The position numbers were made by a program, and so were the translations under genes. The notes below the pieces were generated by a model. The model was not told where the DNA came from and ran no database searches. It saw only the letters and a program-made list of their open reading frames with translations. 64,000 nt of DNA from Rhodocyclales bacterium (GTDB lineage: Bacteria > Pseudomonadota > Gammaproteobacteria > Burkholderiales > Rhodocyclaceae), in NCBI GenBank assembly GCA_016183655.1, contig JACPEH010000008.1, positions 474,906 through 538,905 on the forward strand, in the 5' to 3' direction. This document shows, in pieces, positions 17,309-27,923 of this stretch (position 1 is the stretch's first letter; the number at the start of each line of letters is the position of its first letter).

Positions 17309-20057
17309 GGTCCCTCCGGCACAATCCACGCGCCTCGCACCAGGCGCAGGCGCGCTCGCTGCCGTGCGCCGGCAACGGCGTTCCGGCGCGCATCGCGCCG
17401 ACCGCGGCAACCAGGCGCCGGCCCTGCGCCGCGGCGGCCTGCGCGAGATCGCCGGCGCAACGAACGAGGTCGAGGCGCTCGTCGTCGAGCGCGACATAGG
17501 CGGCCTCGGCCGCGCCATCGTGCAGCAGCGCGTAGGCCGGCAGCTGGATGTCGTCGGCGAGCAGCTTCTTCAGCTCGCCGAGTTTCTTCGTCTTGTAGTC
17601 GAGCAGGCTGGCGCCGTCGGCGCCGGCATCGATGCGGTCGATGCGGCCGTACAGCTCGACCGCGGCGCCGTCGGCCAGCGGCAGCGAGCGTGCGACACGG
17701 ACTTCGGCCGCCTGCCAGCGCCAGCCGGCGGCCTCGCGCTCGCGCTGCCAGGCCAGATAGGCCGGCAGCCGCTGCTGCCAGCGCAGCCGCCAACCGAGCG
17801 CCAGCCAGTTGTCGGCCTCGGCCGCGGCGAAGGTTTCCTCGACGGCGACACCGAGCGCCGCCAGCGCGGCGGCGTCGTCGAGCCCGGCGAGGCTGGGATG
17901 CGCCTGGTGGAAACGTTCGAGCGAGCGGTGCACGAGCTGGCCGTAGTCGCTTTTCTCCAGTTCCTCGCTGACTTCGTCGAGCTCGTTCAGGCGCAGCACA
18001 TGGCGGGCAAAGAACTGGTACGGGCAGGCCACCAGCGAGGCGAGGCCGCTGACCGACACCCGCGCCGGCACCTGCGCCGCCGGCACCACCGGCGCCGCCC
18101 GCCGCGGCAGTACCGGCGACGTCCCGGCCTCGGGCGCCGGCGTCGCCGGCAGCGACAGCGGCGGCCGCTTGAGGTCGTCGCCCCAGGCCAGCCGGTGCAG
18201 CGTGGACAGCAGGTCGAACTCCGGTGCGAGCAGGCGCGCCTCGCCGGCCTGCTCGCGCTGCCAGGTGACGACGACGCGCGGCACCGTCGCCAGCAGCAGC
18301 TCCAGGTCGCGGCGCAGCGCGCGCTCGGCATCCTCGCGCGTCGGCAGGCCGAGGTCGCGGCGCACCGCCTGGTTGAAGAAGGTGCCGCCGGTGGCGGCGG
18401 CCAGCTGCTCGGCATCGGCGCCGATCACCAGCGCGGCCTCGAAACGGCGCAGGCGGACGTCATGGCGCGGCAGCATGACGATGGAGCTGGCGATGCTGCG
18501 ATCGCGGAAGGCGCCGCCTTCCAGCTCGCGGTTAAGCCAGTCGCGCCACGCGGCGAAGGCGAAACTCGCCTCGCTGCCGGCAAGTTCCGCCTGCCGCTGC
18601 GCCAACAGGTCGAGCAGTTCGCCGCCGGCGGCATCGGCCGCCAGCGAGGCGTCGGCGCCGACCGCCTGCAGCGCCCGCGACAGGCGGTCGAGCCAGCGCG
18701 GCAGCGCTACCGGCTTGCCGCCGAGGATGCGCAGCGCCACTTCCAGGCGGTCGAGCAGGCTGGCCGCCAGCGCCCGCACCGGCCCGCCGTCGGCGTCGAG
18801 GTTCCGGTAGGCAGCGAGCGCTTCGCGGAATGCGGCGAGGCCACTGCGCGCGCCGGCGGCGCGGATCGCCTGCTCCAGCAGCAGGACGGCGGCCGCGCGC
18901 GCCGCTGCCGGCTCCTCGGCGAACAGGTGCGGCGACTTGCAGAGGTCGAGCAGATCGAGGTGGTAGGCGCCGCCGGCAGCGGTTTCGAGCAGCGCGTCGA
19001 CGGTGGCCGCGGCGCGTGTCGTCGACAGTTTCCAGCCGGTCTCGTCGGCGGCGAGCACGCCTTGCCGCTCCAGCAGCGCGCGCAGGCGGCGTGCGCTGAG
19101 CCGGTCCTCGGCGACCAGCGCGATGCGGCGCAGCCCGTCGCCGAGCCAGGCGAAGACCTGCGCAGCGGCGGCTTCCGCCTCCTGCTCGCGACCGCTGACG
19201 GCGACCAGCTGCAGGCGTTCGGCAAACGGCGTCGCATGCTGCGTGTCGGCCAGCCGGTGCGCCCGTTCGAGCAGCGGCGGCAGCTCGCCAGCGGCGGCAG
19301 GCAGCTCCGGCCAGGCGGCGGCAAGCACGGCGGCGATCGGCGTGATGGCCATGCTGCGCGGGGCCGGTGCGCAGAGCTGCACCGGCTGCTGCGCCGCGTA
19401 GCGCTCAAGAAACGCCTGCTCGGCCGGCGTCAGCCGCTCCTCCGGCGGGCCGTCAAGAAGCAGGAACAGCGGCCGGGCGGCCGTCGCCGCCAGCCGGGCG
19501 AGGCGCAGGCGGTAGACCGACGGCGCATCCGGGCGGCCGCTGGCGGCGAGCGCCCGCCACATCTCGTGCACCACGCGCGCCTCGAAGTTGAGCGGCGCCG
19601 AGGCGCGCAGCGCATAGGCCTGCTCCAGCTGCCGGCACAGCGCAGCCTCGTCGTCGGGCAGGCGCACGGCGGCGGCCGAAAGTTCGTCGGACAGGGTCGC
19701 CAGTTCGGCGGCGATGCCCCACAGCGCGGTCTCGTCGAACCAGCCGCGGGCAGCCAGCGCCGTATGCAGCAACACCAGCCGCTCACTTTCCGGCAAGGGG
19801 GAGGGAATGTCCGGCAGCGGCGCGGCGTTCGCCCAGCGGCGCAGCGTGTCGAACTGCGGCAGCAGCAGCGGCCGGCCGGCGGCACTCGCCAGCGCCGTGC
19901 GCAGCTCGGCGGCAAGCGGCAGCGAGGAGACGAGGACGAGGTGGCGGGAGAGGTCCGGCAGATCGGCGGCGGCCGCCCGTAGCAGCAGCCCGGCCGCACT
20001 GTCGAGAAAGCCCTCGCCCGGCGGCAGGGAGTGTACCGGGGACGCCGAGAGGCTCAT
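17292..20057 (-). CDS. addB: PD-(D/E)XK nuclease family protein (AddB-like)
   Basis: 921 residues. The N-terminal part resembles an inactivated helicase, as in AddB. The C-terminal nuclease domain has GQLVHRSLERFH, then IDRIDAGADGASLLDYKTKK with catalytic Asp and Lys. An iron-staple cysteine set is visible: one Cys in VACPYQFFARH before the nuclease and CAWCEARGLC near the end (C-x2-C-x5-C), expected to bind [4Fe-4S]. It overlaps addA, and its start lies 7 nt from the fdxA stop, all on one strand. Confidence 0.87.
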   Translation of the reverse strand: MSLSASPVHSLPPGEGFLDSAAGLLLRAAAADLPDLSRHLVLVSSLPLAAELRTALASAAGRPLLLPQFDTLRRWANAAPLPDIPSPLPESERLVLLHTALAARGWFDETALWGIAAELATLSDELSAAAVRLPDDEAALCRQLEQAYALRASAPLNFEARVVHEMWRALAASGRPDAPSVYRLRLARLAATAARPLFLLLDGPPEERLTPAEQAFLERYAAQQPVQLCAPAPRSMAITPIAAVLAAAWPELPAAAGELPPLLERAHRLADTQHATPFAERLQLVAVSGREQEAEAAAAQVFAWLGDGLRRIALVAEDRLSARRLRALLERQGVLAADETGWKLSTTRAAATVDALLETAAGGAYHLDLLDLCKSPHLFAEEPAAARAAAVLLLEQAIRAAGARSGLAAFREALAAYRNLDADGGPVRALAASLLDRLEVALRILGGKPVALPRWLDRLSRALQAVGADASLAADAAGGELLDLLAQRQAELAGSEASFAFAAWRDWLNRELEGGAFRDRSIASSIVMLPRHDVRLRRFEAALVIGADAEQLAAATGGTFFNQAVRRDLGLPTREDAERALRRDLELLLATVPRVVVTWQREQAGEARLLAPEFDLLSTLHRLAWGDDLKRPPLSLPATPAPEAGTSPVLPRRAAPVVPAAQVPARVSVSGLASLVACPYQFFARHVLRLNELDEVSEELEKSDYGQLVHRSLERFHQAHPSLAGLDDAAALAALGVAVEETFAAAEADNWLALGWRLRWQQRLPAYLAWQREREAAGWRWQAAEVRVARSLPLADGAAVELYGRIDRIDAGADGASLLDYKTKKLGELKKLLADDIQLPAYALLHDGAAEAAYVALDDERLDLVRCAGDLAQAAAAQGRRLVAAVGAMRAGTPLPAHGSERACAWCEARGLCRRDHVADD

Positions 20058-20064
20058 CGGCGCA

Positions 20065-20388
20065 TCAGCGCTGCAGATCCTTCAGCTTGTCGGCCACGCC
20101 GTTCTCGTCGTCGGCCCCGGGCAGCGCGTCCTTGCGCTCGGTCAGCGCCGGCCACTGTTTCGCCAGCTCGGCGTTGAGTTCGATGAAGGCCTTCTGCGCG
20201 TCGGGCACGTCATCCTCGGCGAAGATCGCTTCCGCCGGGCATTCCGGGACGCACAGGGTGCAGTCGATGCATTCGCTCGGGTCGATCACCAGCATGTTCG
20301 GCCCTTCGCGGAAGCAATCGACCGGGCAGACATCGACGCAGTCGGTGTATTTGCACTTGATGCAGTTTTCGGTAACGACGTAGGTCAT
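20065..20388 (-). CDS. fdxA: 7Fe ferredoxin FdxA type
   Basis: 107 residues. Two cluster motifs: [18 protein letters not shown] with the Cys spacing of a [3Fe-4S]/[4Fe-4S] ferredoxin, then [16 protein letters not shown]. The C-terminal extension ([20 protein letters not shown]) is typical of the FdxA family in proteobacteria. It is a small cytoplasmic electron carrier with unspecified partners. It precedes addB by 7 nt; whether co-transcription is meaningful (AddB carries an Fe-S cluster) is unknown. A -10-like TATAGT is ~25 nt upstream of the ATG without a good -35. Confidence 0.95.
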   Translation of the reverse strand: MTYVVTENCIKCKYTDCVDVCPVDCFREGPNMLVIDPSECIDCTLCVPECPAEAIFAEDDVPDAQKAFIELNAELAKQWPALTERKDALPGADDENGVADKLKDLQR

Positions 20389-20530
20389 GGATACGCTCTC
20401 CGGCAGGGGAGGAAACTATAGCGCATCCGCCGCCGGGACGACGCATCGTCGCCCCGGAAAACGCCGTCCCGCGATCGTTTCCGGTGAAGCTCCCCGACCT
20501 GAATGTCCGGGGCTTGCGCTCGACGCGTGG

Positions 20531-21238
20531 TCAGGCGCTGCGGGCGCGCTGGCGGGCTGCGATCGATTCGAGGCGGGCCTTTTCGGCAAGCACTTTGCCG
20601 GCGTAGCGCTGGTCGGGATCGTCGGCAGCACCGGCGAACTGCTGCAGGCCGGGAACCAGGCCGCCGTTGCGACGGATCGACTCCTGCAGGACGCGGGCGC
20701 CGACCTGGACGTTCACCACCGGGTCGAAGAACGACATTTCATCGGCCCCCTTCGGCAGCTTGTCCTGGTGGAAGCGCGGAATGACCTGCATCAGCCCCTG
20801 CGCCCCGACGACGCTTTCGGAGAAGGGGTTGAAGCGGGACTCGACGGCAATCACCGCAACGATCAGCAGCGGATCGAGGCGGAGATCCCGCCCGGAGGCT
20901 TCGGCCGCGGTGAAGATCGGCTCCAGCGCATCCATCGATACCCGATAGCGGCGGGCCACCGCCTCCAGCGCCGCACGCATGCGCGGCGTCAGCGGCTCGC
21001 CGGCGGAAGGCAGCGCTTCCTCAAGCTGCGGCTCGGCCGCCGGTACCACCTGGACGGATGCCGTTTCCTGCGGCAACAAGGCGAGCAGGTGTTCGAGGGT
21101 GCGGCTGTCGCCGCGATAAAGTCCGAGCAACCCGACGATGAGCAGGACGCCGGCAGCCATCAGGAGCACTTGGAAAATGCTGGCAACCAACGAGGTGGCG
21201 CGCAGCATGGAGGGTTTGAAAGCGAGCGTTGCAGACAT
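20531..21238 (-). CDS. membrane-anchored lytic transglycosylase, SLT domain
   Basis: 235 residues. One N-terminal membrane anchor ([17 protein letters not shown]) and then a periplasmic transglycosylase domain: catalytic Glu in [10 protein letters not shown], followed by [12 protein letters not shown] and [12 protein letters not shown]. These enzymes cleave peptidoglycan with 1,6-anhydro-MurNAc formation. The start [10 protein letters not shown] is preceded by AAGGAG. The SLT domain is minimal and no peptidoglycan-binding module is attached. A near-consensus promoter lies ~170 nt upstream, leaving a structured leader. Confidence 0.88.
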   Translation of the reverse strand: MSATLAFKPSMLRATSLVASIFQVLLMAAGVLLIVGLLGLYRGDSRTLEHLLALLPQETASVQVVPAAEPQLEEALPSAGEPLTPRMRAALEAVARRYRVSMDALEPIFTAAEASGRDLRLDPLLIVAVIAVESRFNPFSESVVGAQGLMQVIPRFHQDKLPKGADEMSFFDPVVNVQVGARVLQESIRRNGGLVPGLQQFAGAADDPDQRYAGKVLAEKARLESIAARQRARSA

Positions 21239-21240
21239 GC

Positions 21241-21681
21241 TTTTCTCCTTCACTGTGTCGTCGCACGAGCACTTCCGTGCGGCTTAACGGTTATGGGGGC
21301 GGCGCAACAACGAGGGGGTTGAGAGAGGGCAGAGTGCCGAGGCCCGCCAGACGGGCAATCTGGCGCGACTGGAAGCGCCGGATGGTTGTGCTGCGCCGCA
21401 GCAACAAACGCATTCTATTGATTTTGCTTGCTATTGTCAAGCAACAGGCAAACCAGTCGGGCCCGGATACCGCAGCGCAACAAGCGCCAATCCCCGCGAT
21501 ACAGCGGGCTGCAGCCGCTTTGCAGGGAGGAACTTTTCCGCAGTCGCAAAGCTCCCACGGACGCATCCCGCTTGCTTCCCTTGCCGAGGGTTTTTCGCTA
21601 CGATGCCGCAGTCGGACAAATTCCACTCCGGAACCTCCAACCAGTTCACCCTCCTTCCCAAGTTTCCACGAGGCTTTTTCG
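21241..21681. other. 440-bp divergent intergenic region between the transglycosylase gene and trxA
   Basis: The left part (21241-21405) would be the transcribed leader of the transglycosylase gene. It contains a hairpin CGCCAGA/TCTGGCG (21345-21365) overlapping a second one, GGCGC/GCGCC. The right part must hold the trxA promoter and leader, but I see no convincing -35/-10 pair there. No coding sequence is apparent. Confidence 0.5.
21412..21440 (-). promoter_or_regulatory. near-consensus sigma70 promoter for the transglycosylase gene
   Basis: Minus strand TTGACA (21440-21435), 17-nt spacer, TAGAAT (21417-21412). Predicted start near 21405, giving a leader of ~165 nt. Confidence 0.7.
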
Positions 21682-22008
21682 ATGAGCGAGCATATCCATT
21701 ACGTCACCGACGACAACTTCGCGACCGAGGTGCTGCAGTCGCAGCAACCGGTGCTGGTCGACTACTGGGCCGAATGGTGCGGTCCGTGCAAGATGATTGC
21801 GCCGATCCTCGACGAAGTGGCCAAGGAATATGCCGGCAAGCTGAAGGTGGCCAAGCTCAACATCGACGACAACCAGAAGACGCCGGCGCAGTACGGCATC
21901 CGCGGCATCCCGACGCTGATGCTGTTCAAGGGCGGCAACATCGAGGCGACCAAGGTCGGCGCGCTGTCCAAGGGCCAGCTCACCGCCTTCATTGACAGCA
22001 ATCTGTAA
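21682..22008 (+). CDS. trxA: thioredoxin 1
   Basis: 108 residues with the classical active site [20 protein letters not shown], the conserved [20 protein letters not shown] segment and the cis-proline GIPTLMLF. Cytoplasmic protein-disulfide reductant. The ATG at 21682 fits the family start. trxA-rho adjacency is well known in proteobacteria and is present here, with ~210 bp between them. Confidence 0.97.
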   Translation: MSEHIHYVTDDNFATEVLQSQQPVLVDYWAEWCGPCKMIAPILDEVAKEYAGKLKVAKLNIDDNQKTPAQYGIRGIPTLMLFKGGNIEATKVGALSKGQLTAFIDSNL

Positions 22009-22059
22009 TCCCGTTAGTCTCACTCCCTGAAAGCCCCGCGCGGCGCGGGCAGAGCAAGA

Positions 22060-22216
22060 AAAACCCCGTCCCACCCCGGGCTTTCAGGTGCAGTTTCCGT
22101 AGTCGCAACTCCCGTAGTTGCAAGCCCACACCCCTACCGTTCCCGATCCTCCCTGCAGCCCTTCGTGCTGCGCCGCCGCCACAGCCACATCATCCAATCG
22201 CCCGGTTAATCGCCTT
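22060..22216 (+). promoter_or_regulatory. rho: C-rich rho leader, candidate Rho autoregulation (rut-like) region
   Basis: The ~150 nt before rho are strongly C-over-G biased on the coding strand, with blocks such as CCCACACCCCTACC and GATCCTCCCTGCAGCCC. They include a near-direct repeat, CCGTAGTCGCAACT then CCGTAGTTGCAAG (about 22095-22124). C-rich, G-poor RNA is the substrate for Rho loading, and rho is autogenously attenuated in its leader in E. coli. No clear Shine-Dalgarno precedes the rho ATG. Confidence 0.5.
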
Positions 22217-23479
<1,263 letters not shown>

Positions 23480-23540
23480 CGCCCCCCCCGGCGACGCCTT
23501 CGGCGGCAGACCGGAACCCGGACGACCGCCGCAAAACCAC

Positions 23541-23569
23541 TGGACTTCGCGCTGATTTCCAAGGATAAT
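23541..23569 (+). promoter_or_regulatory. promoter for rpmE
   Basis: TGGACT (23541-23546), 17-nt spacer, GATAAT (23564-23569). Predicted start near 23576, ~52 nt before the rpmE ATG. Confidence 0.55.
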
Positions 23570-23627
23570 CGCGCGTTTTACTGGGGCCGGTCACATCCGC
23601 CGGCCGCGAGAACCGAAAGGAAAACCC

Positions 23628-23843
23628 ATGAAAGCCGGTATCCATCCCGATTACGCAGAGATCCAGGTGACCTGCTCCTGCGGCAGCGTGTTCACCACCA
23701 AGTCGACCATGAAGAAGCCGCTGCACATCGAAGTGTGCTCGGCCTGCCACCCGTTCTACACCGGCAAGCAGAAGATCGTCGACACCGCCGGCCGCGTCGA
23801 GAAGTTCAACCAGAAGTTCGGCAACCTGCGCAAGTCCGGCTGA
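23628..23843 (+). CDS. rpmE: 50S ribosomal protein L31, zinc-binding form
   Basis: 71 residues beginning [19 protein letters not shown]. The zinc ligands are present as CSC (16-18) and CSAC (37-40), so this is the C+ form rather than the zinc-free paralogue. The end [15 protein letters not shown] is typical. AAAGGAA precedes the ATG, and an intrinsic terminator follows. Confidence 0.98.
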   Translation: MKAGIHPDYAEIQVTCSCGSVFTTKSTMKKPLHIEVCSACHPFYTGKQKIVDTAGRVEKFNQKFGNLRKSG

Positions 23844-23862
23844 TCGCGAACTGCACCAGCAG

Positions 23863-23887
23863 AAAGGCAGCCACCGGCTGCCTTTTT
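23863..23887 (+). terminator. rpmE intrinsic terminator
   Basis: AAAGGCAGCC-ACC-GGCTGCCTTTTT: 10-bp arms with a T tract, 19 nt after the rpmE stop. It separates rpmE from the following membrane protein gene, which starts only ~15 nt later. Confidence 0.88.
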
Positions 23888-23902
23888 CATTTGCCCTGAA
23901 CG

Positions 23903-25546
23903 ATGATCGACCGGATCAAGAACGGTTTCCCCCTCCCTCCCCGGGGCTGGCCCCTGGTGGCGCTGCTCGCGGTCTTCGTGCTCGCCGGCCTGATCGGCCA
24001 TGACCCGTGGAAAAGCGACGACGCGATCACCATCGGCATCGTCGCCGACATGCTGCAGCGGGGCCACTGGCTGGCCCCCTACCTCGCCGACCGCCCCTAC
24101 CCGGACGCGCCGCTGTATTACTGGACGGCGGCACTGACCGGCGCCCTCTTCTCCTGGCTGCTGCCGCTGCACGACGCGATCCGGCTGGCCAGCGGACTGT
24201 GGGTGGCGCTGACGCTGTTCCTGCTCTACCGCGCGGGCCGCGAGTGGCACAACGACGAGCCGGCCCCGCACGAATTCGCCATTGCCAGCGTGCTGGCGAT
24301 GGCCGGCTGCCTCGGCTTTCTCGTCCACGCCCATGAAGCGCAGCCGATGCTGGTGGCGCTGGCCGGGCATGCCGCCGCCTACTGGGCGCTGGCGCTGATT
24401 CCGCGCAAGCCGCAGCGCGCCGCGGTCATCTTCGGCCTGGCGCTCGGCCTCGGCTTTCTCGGCAACGGCTTCGCCCCGATGCTGGCGCTGCTGCCGGTGG
24501 CGCTGGCCGCTTTCTGGATGGCGCCGGAGCGCGCCGCCGCCGGCAAGGTGCTCGCCGGCGGCACCATCATCGGACTGGCGATCGCCACCCCGTGGCCGAT
24601 CATCCTCGCCGCGCTGCAGCCCGGCTATTTTGCCCAGTGGCTGCACGGCGAACTGGCGCAGATCGGCAAGCCGGCAAGCATGCTGGCGACTGCCTGGAAC
24701 TACCTGGCCATGTTGCCGTGGTTCGCCTGGCCGGCGCTGCCGCTGGCCTTGTGGACGCTGCGTTCGAAGCGACGCTTCCTGAACGCCCCCTGCTACCGCC
24801 TGCCGCTGCTGGCAACCGTGGCAGTCTGGCTGACGCTGTCGATCACCTTCGAAGCGCGCAGCAGCTCGGCGCTGCTCCTGCTGCCGCCGCTGACCCTGCT
24901 CGCCGCCCCCGGTGTCGCCACCCTGCGCCGCGGCGCGGCGAATGCCTTCGACTGGTTCGGCGTGATGACCTTCAGCTTCTTCTGCGTGCTGGCCTGGGTT
25001 GGCTGGAGTGCGATGGTCGCCGGCTGGCCAGAACGGCTGGCCGGACGGGTGGTCAAGCTGGCGCCAGGTTTCGCCGGCGAGTTCCGCTGGCTGCCTTTCC
25101 TCACTGCCGTGGTCGTCACGCTCGCCTGGGGCTGGATGCTGACCACCGGCCAACGCCAGCGCTCCCCCTGGCGCGGCCTGGTGCACTGGCTGGGCGGCCT
25201 GACTGCGCTCTGGCTGCTGCTGATGAGCCTGTGGCTGCCGTGGATCGAATACGGCAAGAGCTACCGTTCGGTCGGCGTCGCCCTGAAGGCGGCACTGCCG
25301 GCCCGCTACGGCTGCGTCATCGGCCGCAACCTGTCGGATGCAAACCGTGCGTTGATCGACTATTTCGCCGGGGTGCCGCTGCACGCCGAGAAGACGCCCG
25401 CCAGCGCGCGCTGCAACTGGATGCTGGTGCTGCGTGACGCCAGCCACAGCCGCAACCTGGACCTCTCCGGCTGGGAGCTGGTCGCCGAAATGCGCCGACC
25501 GAGCGAGCGCAGCGAACGCTTCGTACTCTACCGGCGCACCCGCTGA
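23903..25546 (+). CDS. GT39/ArnT-like membrane glycosyltransferase
   Basis: 547 residues with about 10-12 membrane helices. After the first helix a periplasmic loop reads DPWKSDDAITIGIVADMLQR, later PYPDAPLYYWTAAL; this acidic pair and the Pro-rich segment resemble ArnT/PMT (GT-C) enzymes that use polyprenyl-phosphate sugars. A C-terminal soluble tail has ARYGCVIGRNLSDANRALID. The acceptor (lipid A, protein or other) cannot be read. It starts right after the rpmE terminator, so it may need its own promoter or read-through. Convergent with the bacterioferritin gene. Confidence 0.82.
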   Translation: MIDRIKNGFPLPPRGWPLVALLAVFVLAGLIGHDPWKSDDAITIGIVADMLQRGHWLAPYLADRPYPDAPLYYWTAALTGALFSWLLPLHDAIRLASGLWVALTLFLLYRAGREWHNDEPAPHEFAIASVLAMAGCLGFLVHAHEAQPMLVALAGHAAAYWALALIPRKPQRAAVIFGLALGLGFLGNGFAPMLALLPVALAAFWMAPERAAAGKVLAGGTIIGLAIATPWPIILAALQPGYFAQWLHGELAQIGKPASMLATAWNYLAMLPWFAWPALPLALWTLRSKRRFLNAPCYRLPLLATVAVWLTLSITFEARSSSALLLLPPLTLLAAPGVATLRRGAANAFDWFGVMTFSFFCVLAWVGWSAMVAGWPERLAGRVVKLAPGFAGEFRWLPFLTAVVVTLAWGWMLTTGQRQRSPWRGLVHWLGGLTALWLLLMSLWLPWIEYGKSYRSVGVALKAALPARYGCVIGRNLSDANRALIDYFAGVPLHAEKTPASARCNWMLVLRDASHSRNLDLSGWELVAEMRRPSERSERFVLYRRTR

Positions 25547-25580
25547 GCCCGCCCCCCCCAAAGGCCGGCCGATTCGGTGA

Positions 25581-26069
25581 TCAGCTGGCGGCTTCGCCCT
25601 CGCCCATCTGCGACTGCAGATAGTTCTTCAGACCGATCATGCCGATCAGCCCGAGCTGCTTTTCCAGCCAGTGGGCGTGGTCTTCCTCGGTATCGTCGAG
25701 CAACTGCTCCAGCCCTTCGCGCGTGACGTAGTCGCCGAGCGCCTCGCAGCGGGCGATCACCGCCTTCAGGTCGGCGACGACCTGAAGCTCGACGGCGAGG
25801 TCGTTCTTCAGCATTTCCGGTACATCCCGGCCGATCTTCAGCGGCGCAGCCGGCGTCATCGCCGGTGTGCCTTCGAGGAACAGGATGCGGCGGATCAGCC
25901 AGTCGGCGTGCCCGGTCTCGTCGTGCATCTCGTGCCAGATCCGCTCGAACAGGCGCTGGTAGCCCCAGTTCTCGTACATCCGGGCGTGGATGAAATACTG
26001 GTCGCGGGCGGCAAGCTCGCCGGCAAGCAGGCGGTTCAGTTCGGCGATGATTTCCTTGTGGCCCTTCAT
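25581..26069 (-). CDS. bacterioferritin-family ferritin lacking the heme-ligand methionine
   Basis: 162 residues, four-helix ferritin of the Bfr family. Ferroxidase residues align: Glu18, Tyr25, Glu51, His54, Glu94, then Glu128 and His131 (one-residue insertion relative to E. coli Bfr). The position of the axial heme ligand Met52 is Thr (DETGHADWL instead of DEMKHAD), so heme should not be bound by this subunit; it may act alone like P. aeruginosa FtnA or mix with a heme-binding partner encoded elsewhere. It ends with the usual GLKNYLQSQM. It lies 10 nt downstream of orn. Confidence 0.88.
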   Translation of the reverse strand: MKGHKEIIAELNRLLAGELAARDQYFIHARMYENWGYQRLFERIWHEMHDETGHADWLIRRILFLEGTPAMTPAAPLKIGRDVPEMLKNDLAVELQVVADLKAVIARCEALGDYVTREGLEQLLDDTEEDHAHWLEKQLGLIGMIGLKNYLQSQMGEGEAAS

Positions 26070-26079
26070 TTCCGCTCCT

Positions 26080-26625
26080 TTACAGCTTGAGGAAGTTGTC
26101 GCGGTAATAGCGCAACTCGGCGATCGATTCGCGGATGTCGGCCATCGCGGTATGGTCCGCCTTCTTCACGAACCCCTTGGCGACGTCCGGCTTCCAGCGT
26201 CGGCACAATTCCTTCAGCGTCGACACGTCGAGGTTGCGGTAGTGGAAATACGCTTCCAGCGTCGGCATGTGGCGCGCCATGAAGCGGCGGTCCTGGCAAA
26301 TGGAGTTGCCACACATCGGCGAGACGCGGGAACCTACCCACTCGGCCATGAAGGCCTGCGCCTCAGCCGCCACCGCCGCCTCATCCGTTGTAGACGCCCG
26401 AACGCGTTCGATCAACCCGGATCGGCCGTGCGTCGACTTGTTCCAGTCGTCCATCGCATCGAGCACGGCATCGCTCTGATGCACCACCCACACCGGCGAC
26501 TCGGCGAGGGTTTCCAGGTTGACGTCGGTGACGACCATCGCCAGTTCGATGATGCGGTCGCGATCGGGCTCCAGTCCGGTCATTTCCATGTCAAGCCAGA
26601 CCAGGTTGTTTGCGTCTTGTGCCAT
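26080..26625 (-). CDS. orn: oligoribonuclease
   Basis: 181 residues. DEDDh 3'-5' exoribonuclease that degrades 2-5 nt RNAs and pGpG. Motif I is [13 protein letters not shown] (Asp12, Glu14), motif [16 protein letters not shown], and motif [18 protein letters not shown] with the catalytic His and Asp. Length is normal. The divergent Ste24-like gene starts 44 bp away, so promoters for both must overlap in or near this gap. Linear pGpG is the breakdown product of c-di-GMP, notable because a c-di-GMP riboswitch occurs later in the window. Confidence 0.97.
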   Translation of the reverse strand: MAQDANNLVWLDMEMTGLEPDRDRIIELAMVVTDVNLETLAESPVWVVHQSDAVLDAMDDWNKSTHGRSGLIERVRASTTDEAAVAAEAQAFMAEWVGSRVSPMCGNSICQDRRFMARHMPTLEAYFHYRNLDVSTLKELCRRWKPDVAKGFVKKADHTAMADIRESIAELRYYRDNFLKL

Positions 26626-26669
26626 ATAATCCGTATGAACTCGTAAAGACGATATTTTGTCACAACGGC

Positions 26670-27923
26670 ATGGCCGACACCTTCACCTCTCTATTTCTCG
26701 CCGCGATCGCGCTCTCCGCCCTCATCAGAATCTGGCTGGCCCGCCGCCACATCCGGCACGTGCTCGCGCACCGTGCCGCGGTACCAGCCGGTTTCGCGGA
26801 ACGAATACCGCTGGCCGCGCACCAGAAGGCGGCCGACTACACCGTCGCGCGGGTGCGCTTCGGCTTCGCCGGGCTCGCCACCGAATTCGCGCTGCTGCTC
26901 GCCTTGACGCTTGGCGGCGGCCTCGCCGCACTGGCCACCTTCTGGGGCGGCCGCCTTGACGGCATCTGGCACGGGCTGGCGCTGATCCTGTCGGTGATGG
27001 CGATCTCCGGCGCCGCGGACGTTCCGCTCGCGGCGTGGCGGCAGTTCGTGATCGAGGAGCGCTTCGGCTTCAACCGCATGACGCCGGCGCTGTTCGCCTC
27101 CGACCTCGCCAAGGGCGCAATGCTCGGCGCAGTCATCAGCACGCCGCTGGTGCTGGTCGTACTGTGGCTGATGGCGGCCATGGGCGACGCCTGGTGGCTG
27201 TATGTCTGGGGCGTCTGGTGCGCTTTCAACCTGCTCATCCTGTTCGTCTATCCGGCCTGGATCGCCCCGCTGTTCAACAAGTTCACGCCGCTCGCCGAGG
27301 GCGACACGAAGACCCGCATCGAGGCGCTGCTGGCGCGCTGCGGCTTCCGCTCGGGCGGCCTCTTCGTGATGGACGGGTCGAAGCGCTCGGCGCACGGCAA
27401 CGCCTACTTCACCGGCTTCGGCAAGACCAAGCGCATCGTCTTCTTCGACACGCTGCTCGAACGCCTCCGACCGGAGGAGATCGAAGCGGTGCTCGCGCAC
27501 GAACTGGGGCACTTCAAGCACCGCCATGTGCAGCAGCGCATCGTGCTGATGTTCGCCGTCTCGCTCGCCTTCCTCGCGCTGCTCGGCCTGTTGATCGACG
27601 CCCCCTGGTTCTTCGCCGGCCTCGGCGTGACGGCACCGGCCGCGCACAGCCAGGCGATGGCGCTGGTGCTGTTCGCCCTCGCCGTGCCGGTCTTCGTCTT
27701 TCCGCTGACGCCGCTGGGCAGCCTGCTGTCGCGGCGCAACGAGTTCGAGGCCGACCGTTATGCCGCCGCGCACGCGCGCAGCGACGACCTGGTGCACGCA
27801 TTGGTCAAGCTGTATGAAGACAACGCCGCGACGCTGACCCCGGACCCGCTGCATTCGCTGTTCTACGATTCGCACCCGCCGGCAGCGATCCGCATCGCCC
27901 GCCTGCAGCAGGCGGGTACATGA
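26670..27923 (+). CDS. M48 family membrane protease, Ste24/CAAX prenyl protease 1-like
   Basis: 417 residues with about seven membrane helices. The zinc motif HELGH is in [19 protein letters not shown], and the distal ligand region is [16 protein letters not shown], the Ste24 pattern. An N-terminal Ste24-specific block has [15 protein letters not shown]. Bacterial members are inner-membrane proteases of uncertain substrate, since CAAX prenylation is absent. The stop overlaps the rsgA ATG (ATGA), a coupled pair. Confidence 0.9.
   Translation: MADTFTSLFLAAIALSALIRIWLARRHIRHVLAHRAAVPAGFAERIPLAAHQKAADYTVARVRFGFAGLATEFALLLALTLGGGLAALATFWGGRLDGIWHGLALILSVMAISGAADVPLAAWRQFVIEERFGFNRMTPALFASDLAKGAMLGAVISTPLVLVVLWLMAAMGDAWWLYVWGVWCAFNLLILFVYPAWIAPLFNKFTPLAEGDTKTRIEALLARCGFRSGGLFVMDGSKRSAHGNAYFTGFGKTKRIVFFDTLLERLRPEEIEAVLAHELGHFKHRHVQQRIVLMFAVSLAFLALLGLLIDAPWFFAGLGVTAPAAHSQAMALVLFALAVPVFVFPLTPLGSLLSRRNEFEADRYAAAHARSDDLVHALVKLYEDNAATLTPDPLHSLFYDSHPPAAIRIARLQQAGT

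Noticed and set aside
17022..19982. Very long open frame (986 codons) on the plus strand opposite addB
   Set aside because: It is antisense to a protein with clear helicase-nuclease motifs; Ala/Arg/Gln-rich composition is the usual shadow of GC-rich coding DNA.
21412..21440. Promoter for trxA in the plus direction around the AT-rich stretch
   Set aside because: The good elements (TTGACA-N17-TAGAAT) read on the minus strand toward the transglycosylase gene.
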